Source: Candidatus Paenibacillus intestinavium
GTDB lineage: Bacteria; Bacillota; Bacilli; Paenibacillales; Paenibacillaceae
Direction of reading: 5' to 3'
NCBI GenBank assembly: GCA_019113605.1
Contig: DXHF01000228.1
Coordinates: 1 to 42,807 of the forward strand
DNA: 42,807 nt
The translations under genes were made by a program, and so were the position numbers. The number at the start of each line of letters is the position of its first letter. Position 1 is the stretch's first letter. A model generated the notes under the pieces. The model ran no database searches, had not been told where the DNA came from, and saw nothing but the letters and a program-made list of their open reading frames with translations. Below, in pieces: positions 39,136 through 42,807 of this stretch.

Positions 39136-39188
39136 GCACGATTAATGAATCTACGACTGAGATACTAACAAACAGACTTCAGTTTTCA

Positions 39189-41564
39189 CTAATTCCAAGT
39201 ATACACAGTTGTGTCTGCTGTTCCAGTAGAACTCGACGGAGAAGTAAAGACGCGGTTGCTACCGCTTTCCCAGACGACATTGCCTAAAGCATCCTTCTTA
39301 ATAAATTTGAATTCAAAGGTCGTTCCTTTTGGCACACTTACAGGTAAGAACCAAACAGGGTAGTTCGGATTCATCATCACTTCCGTTGATTTGGCAGGAT
39401 TCCAATTGCCCAGCTCAGCAATATTGCCGACAATATGAACATTTTGCCCGTACAGCGTCGATGCATTGACTTTGAAAATCACTTGAACCAGATCATCTGA
39501 CAATACCTCATAAACAAAAGCATTGCTGACGGTTGAGCCTTTGGTGACGGTAATGTTTTGCGAGCCAGGCGTTGCACTAGGCACGATCACTTCAATAAAA
39601 TTGTCAGTATTCGCTACAACTGATGCAGTAGTCGTACCAAATTTCACCGTTACCGAGCCACCAAGTCCCGTACCGTAAATATAAACGGTATTACCTGCAC
39701 GACCCGAAGTTGAGACGACATCACCAATTCTTGGAGTTGTTGTACCAAGTGAAGGATTGTACTCCCATACACTAACCTCACCGCCAGAAAGCGTGAAGCT
39801 AGCAAGCTTGTTTTGACCACTAACATTGCTAACCGTATTGGCAGCACCATACAGCAAGCCACCAAGCACATCGTTATAGCTACCTGTCGGAAGCGTTGTG
39901 TTCAGCGCTGGCACTGTAAATGGAAGGTCTGGCTGTCGGTTGATTGCCACAATGACTTGCTTATCGTAAAATTGACGCTGATAGACGATTACATCACTCG
40001 TGCTATACAACACTGATGTTGTACCGTATGCGACGGCTTCATTAGATTGACGAAGTTCAGAAAGCTCTTGAATAACTTTGTAAGCTGTCGTCGTTTCATC
40101 AAAAGCAACCTCGTTCTCCATAAATACGCGACCTGCAATATCACTGCTATCAACAGAGCTAATATATTGTTCTGTTCCATAATAAATGTTCGGTGTACCG
40201 CGCGACGTCATTAGTGCCGCTAATGCTGCATGATACGGCTTGTTGTTAGGTTGAATGTAGCGGAAGCGTGTTACATCGTGGTTGTCGAGGAAAGTTACCG
40301 CTTGATTTTCATAGGAGTAATCAGCGCTAGTCGTTAGTAGCATATTTCCAAAATCAGTCATATTTTCTGTGAAATTACCGAATGCATTCGTTGCAGCACG
40401 GAAATATTCAAAATCGAGATTGTTTACACCTGTACGATCTGGGAAAGTGCGATATTCATCGTATTTGGGATCTGGTCTACCAATAAAAAACTCGCCGAAA
40501 TGAGTAACAGGACCACCTGCTGCAGAATCAATCGCATCCTTTAAGCCCTGTGTAAAGGCTGGACTCATATGCAGCGTAGCATCATGGCGAAAGCCATCTA
40601 CTCCTTTGGATTTCCAAAATAATGCTGCTGCTTCCAGATGGGCGACCACTGAAGCATTTTCCTGAGAGAAATCAGCAAGTGAGCCTAAATCCTTATGTCT
40701 GAATCCATAACGCGAGCTGTCCGAGCCACGATCACCTAGACCATGGAACCAGCCATTTACATCATTGTTCGGGTCTGCTAGTAAATTTTCTACTTTACCA
40801 TCACTGTTGTAATCGTACGGTTCGCCATTAACATCGAGTGCATATGCACCAGTGCTCGTTTTGTCCGGCTCATAGAGCTTGCCGTCCTCTGCCGCAAAGC
40901 CCAGTGTAGGATTTTGCCAGCGGCTAGTATGATTCGTTACAAAATCAATAACTAACTTAATTCCTTCGTCGTGCAGTTCATCGCGCAACTCCTCAAATTC
41001 CTGCATCATGCCAAAATGCTTGTTCGTAGCAAAGTAGTTGCGTACATGATAGCCATGGAAGCTTGTCCAACGATCCATGCCGCCCCCAGCTTTATGATCT
41101 TCAATGACGGTGTCACGGTTTTCATACGGTGCTGAAATCCAAACCGCTGTCACGCCCATATTTTTCAAATACGGAATTTTATCAATAATCCCTTGCCAAT
41201 CCCCGCCTTGATACAGCTTCAAATCATTGCCGTCACCTCGCCCATCACTATTTGCATCATCGAACAAAGTCGGATCGAAGCCAGCAGGTATGTTATTGCT
41301 TGTGTCACCATCTACGAAGCGATCTGTAATAATTTGATACACGGTATCCTTCGGTGTAACTGGACCTAATGCGCCTGATGCCGTGGATGCCTCAACAGTA
41401 GTAGGCTGTGCTGACCATACTGGTAGCAATAAAGCAAATGATAATGCAACTACGAGTAAACGCTTCCACTTAAATGTCATAACCAACTCTCCTCGTCTAA
41501 TTAAATTAGATACCTTTTCACTGGACGCTTTATCGTGATGGTTTCTTCCGCATGTCATTATCAT
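39189..41564 (-). CDS. Secreted GH13 alpha-amylase/maltogenic-amylase-like enzyme with IPT/TIG and CBM20-type domains
   Basis: Probable start MTFKWKRLLVVALSFALLLPVWSAQPTTVEA (about 41480); KDTVYQIITDRFVDGD, GVDGFRHDATLHMSP, FGEFFIG, FLDNHDVTRF; VYIYGTGLGGSVTVKFG and VHIVGNIAELGNWNPAKS. Confidence 0.92.
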   Translation of the reverse strand: MIMTCGRNHHDKASSEKVSNLIRRGELVMTFKWKRLLVVALSFALLLPVWSAQPTTVEASTASGALGPVTPKDTVYQIITDRFVDGDTSNNIPAGFDPTLFDDANSDGRGDGNDLKLYQGGDWQGIIDKIPYLKNMGVTAVWISAPYENRDTVIEDHKAGGGMDRWTSFHGYHVRNYFATNKHFGMMQEFEELRDELHDEGIKLVIDFVTNHTSRWQNPTLGFAAEDGKLYEPDKTSTGAYALDVNGEPYDYNSDGKVENLLADPNNDVNGWFHGLGDRGSDSSRYGFRHKDLGSLADFSQENASVVAHLEAAALFWKSKGVDGFRHDATLHMSPAFTQGLKDAIDSAAGGPVTHFGEFFIGRPDPKYDEYRTFPDRTGVNNLDFEYFRAATNAFGNFTENMTDFGNMLLTTSADYSYENQAVTFLDNHDVTRFRYIQPNNKPYHAALAALMTSRGTPNIYYGTEQYISSVDSSDIAGRVFMENEVAFDETTTAYKVIQELSELRQSNEAVAYGTTSVLYSTSDVIVYQRQFYDKQVIVAINRQPDLPFTVPALNTTLPTGSYNDVLGGLLYGAANTVSNVSGQNKLASFTLSGGEVSVWEYNPSLGTTTPRIGDVVSTSGRAGNTVYIYGTGLGGSVTVKFGTTTASVVANTDNFIEVIVPSATPGSQNITVTKGSTVSNAFVYEVLSDDLVQVIFKVNASTLYGQNVHIVGNIAELGNWNPAKSTEVMMNPNYPVWFLPVSVPKGTTFEFKFIKKDALGNVVWESGSNRVFTSPSSSTGTADTTVYTWN

Positions 41565-41569
41565 GTTGC

Positions 41570-41581
41570 TATTACGTACAA
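41570..41581. promoter_or_regulatory. Weak AraR-like site upstream of the secreted GH13 gene
   Basis: TATTACGTACAA, 10/12 match to TTGTACGTACAA; shares TACGTACAAGTGTG (14 bp) with the araD-proximal site. Confidence 0.35.
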
Positions 41582-41623
41582 GTGTGGCATCACCCCTTTC
41601 AATAAATGACTGAATTTTTCTAA

Positions 41624-42652
41624 TTAACGTTGATAACGAGTTGCGCTTTGTCTGACTACAAGCTCGACACCAAGCACGATTTGACGTTGTTCCACTGCTT
41701 CTCCATCCATTAAAGCAATGAGCTGCTTAATCGCCTGCTCGCCTTTCTGCGCAATATTTTGATGTACTGTTGTTAGTGCCGGAATGGTATAGCTCGCCTG
41801 GTCGCTATTATCAAAACCCATTACTGAAATCTGCTGCGGCACACTAATTCCAAGATCGTATAGCCCTTTAAGCAAGCCAATTGCTGTAACATCAGATAAA
41901 CAAAACACGGCGCTAATATTGGTAGTGGTAGCATGAGCAACTATTGCACTCGCAATACGATAACCACTTAGAGCTGAAACTGGCTCTTGCAGTACAAGCT
42001 CCTCTCGTAACTCAATTCCTGATTCTGTTAGCGCTCGACAATATCCTAGCCAACGATAATAGTGAACACCTTGCTCGCCCAGCTTGCCAGACAGCAGCAT
42101 AATATCGCGATGGCCTAAAGCTAGTAGATGCTTCGTCCCGATATAGCCACCCAGTTCATCATCAAGGCTAATATGCGGTAATTGGTCATCTTGCAAATAG
42201 CTATCAACAAACACAACGGGAACCTTTAATTTTTGTATGCGCTTTAAAATTGGACTTGCTTTTACCGCACCGATGACAATTAAGCCATCAATTTGCCGTT
42301 CACGTATAAAAGAAAATGTTTCATCAGTCTCTACACCAACAAGAATAATATGCAACCGTTTGGAACGTGCCCCTTCTTCAATACCGGTAACAAGTTGCCA
42401 ATAAAAAGGGTTGTCCATGAGCTTCCCCGTTTCCATATATGGGACGACGACCGCGATAAGCGATGAGCGCTTGTCACGCAAATTTCTTGCGGCGGTGCTT
42501 GGCGCAAACTCTAATTCTTCAATTATTGCGTTTATTTTTTGCTTCGTAGCCTCGGATACTCTCCCTGCCCCGTTCATTACATTGGAAACAGTAGCGACCG
42601 AAGTCCCCGCAATTCTAGCAACATCTTTTATCGTAATTTTAGTATCTTTCAC
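41624..42652 (-). CDS. LacI-family transcriptional regulator
   Basis: HTH ITIKDVARIAGTSVATVSNVMNGAGRVSEATKQKI, hinge FAPSTAARNLRDKRSSLIAVVVP. Confidence 0.95.
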   Translation of the reverse strand: MKDTKITIKDVARIAGTSVATVSNVMNGAGRVSEATKQKINAIIEELEFAPSTAARNLRDKRSSLIAVVVPYMETGKLMDNPFYWQLVTGIEEGARSKRLHIILVGVETDETFSFIRERQIDGLIVIGAVKASPILKRIQKLKVPVVFVDSYLQDDQLPHISLDDELGGYIGTKHLLALGHRDIMLLSGKLGEQGVHYYRWLGYCRALTESGIELREELVLQEPVSALSGYRIASAIVAHATTTNISAVFCLSDVTAIGLLKGLYDLGISVPQQISVMGFDNSDQASYTIPALTTVHQNIAQKGEQAIKQLIALMDGEAVEQRQIVLGVELVVRQSATRYQR

Positions 42653-42672
42653 TATGCTGCCTCCTATATTAC

Positions 42673-42688
42673 ATAAAACGTTTCATCA
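42673..42688. promoter_or_regulatory. Candidate LacI-family operator, copy 1
   Basis: ATAAAACGTTTCATCA just upstream of the regulator start. Confidence 0.6.
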
Positions 42689-42748
42689 TTAATAGATGGC
42701 TATAATCAAGGTTATATTACTTAATTAAGTGGATATTGCCCACATATG

Positions 42749-42764
42749 ATAAAACGTTACATCA
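42749..42764. promoter_or_regulatory. Candidate LacI-family operator, copy 2
   Basis: ATAAAACGTTACATCA, 76 bp from copy 1; TGATnnAACGTTnnATCA imperfect palindrome. Confidence 0.6.
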
Positions 42765-42807
42765 CTATTACTAGAATAATAGACTAGGGGGTTTGTGTCA
42801 ATAATAT

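Noticed and set aside
1-42807. CRISPR arrays, tRNA or rRNA genes, transposases or integrases
   Set aside because: No regularly spaced direct repeats, no tRNA/rRNA-like sequence and no transposase or integrase motifs were seen on reading; not an exhaustive computed search.

Overview
Window from a low-GC Gram-positive genome, Paenibacillus-like by gene content (inference). Left part (about 0.1-11.1 kb): an L-arabinose-type locus with an ABC sugar importer (lipoprotein plus two permeases), a YesM/YesN-type two-component system, araB, araD and araR with recognisable AraR operators, followed by trxB. Right part (about 12.9-42.7 kb): a dense alpha-glucan locus with seven GH13 proteins. These are four paralogous intracellular cyclomaltodextrinase/neopullulanase-like enzymes, one Thermotoga maltosyltransferase-like enzyme, a secreted CGTase, and a secreted GH13 with IPT/TIG and CBM20-type domains. 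Within it is a compact seven-gene minus-strand operon (31.6 to 18.6 kb): GH13, Zn-type MDR dehydrogenase, signal-peptide-less maltose-binding-protein-like protein, RibD_C-like reductase, MATE exporter, single-module NRPS (C-A-T plus papain-like/BtrH-like and ConA-like C-terminal regions), and the maltosyltransferase-like GH13. A phosphopantetheinyl transferase gene lies nearby. The strongest non-coding signal is a leader element present four times, once in front of each paralogous cyclomaltodextrinase, including the one that heads the NRPS operon. Each copy is a promoter with exactly 17-bp spacing, then a small hairpin GG-CAA-TGAATC-N4-GATTCA-A-CC, then an intrinsic terminator that re-uses the 3' half of that hairpin. 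In the divergent copy all three pairing segments change together. This looks like a transcription-antitermination switch linking starch metabolism to a possible glycan-linked NRPS product. No searches or folding were run; all homology statements are from reading the translated sequences.
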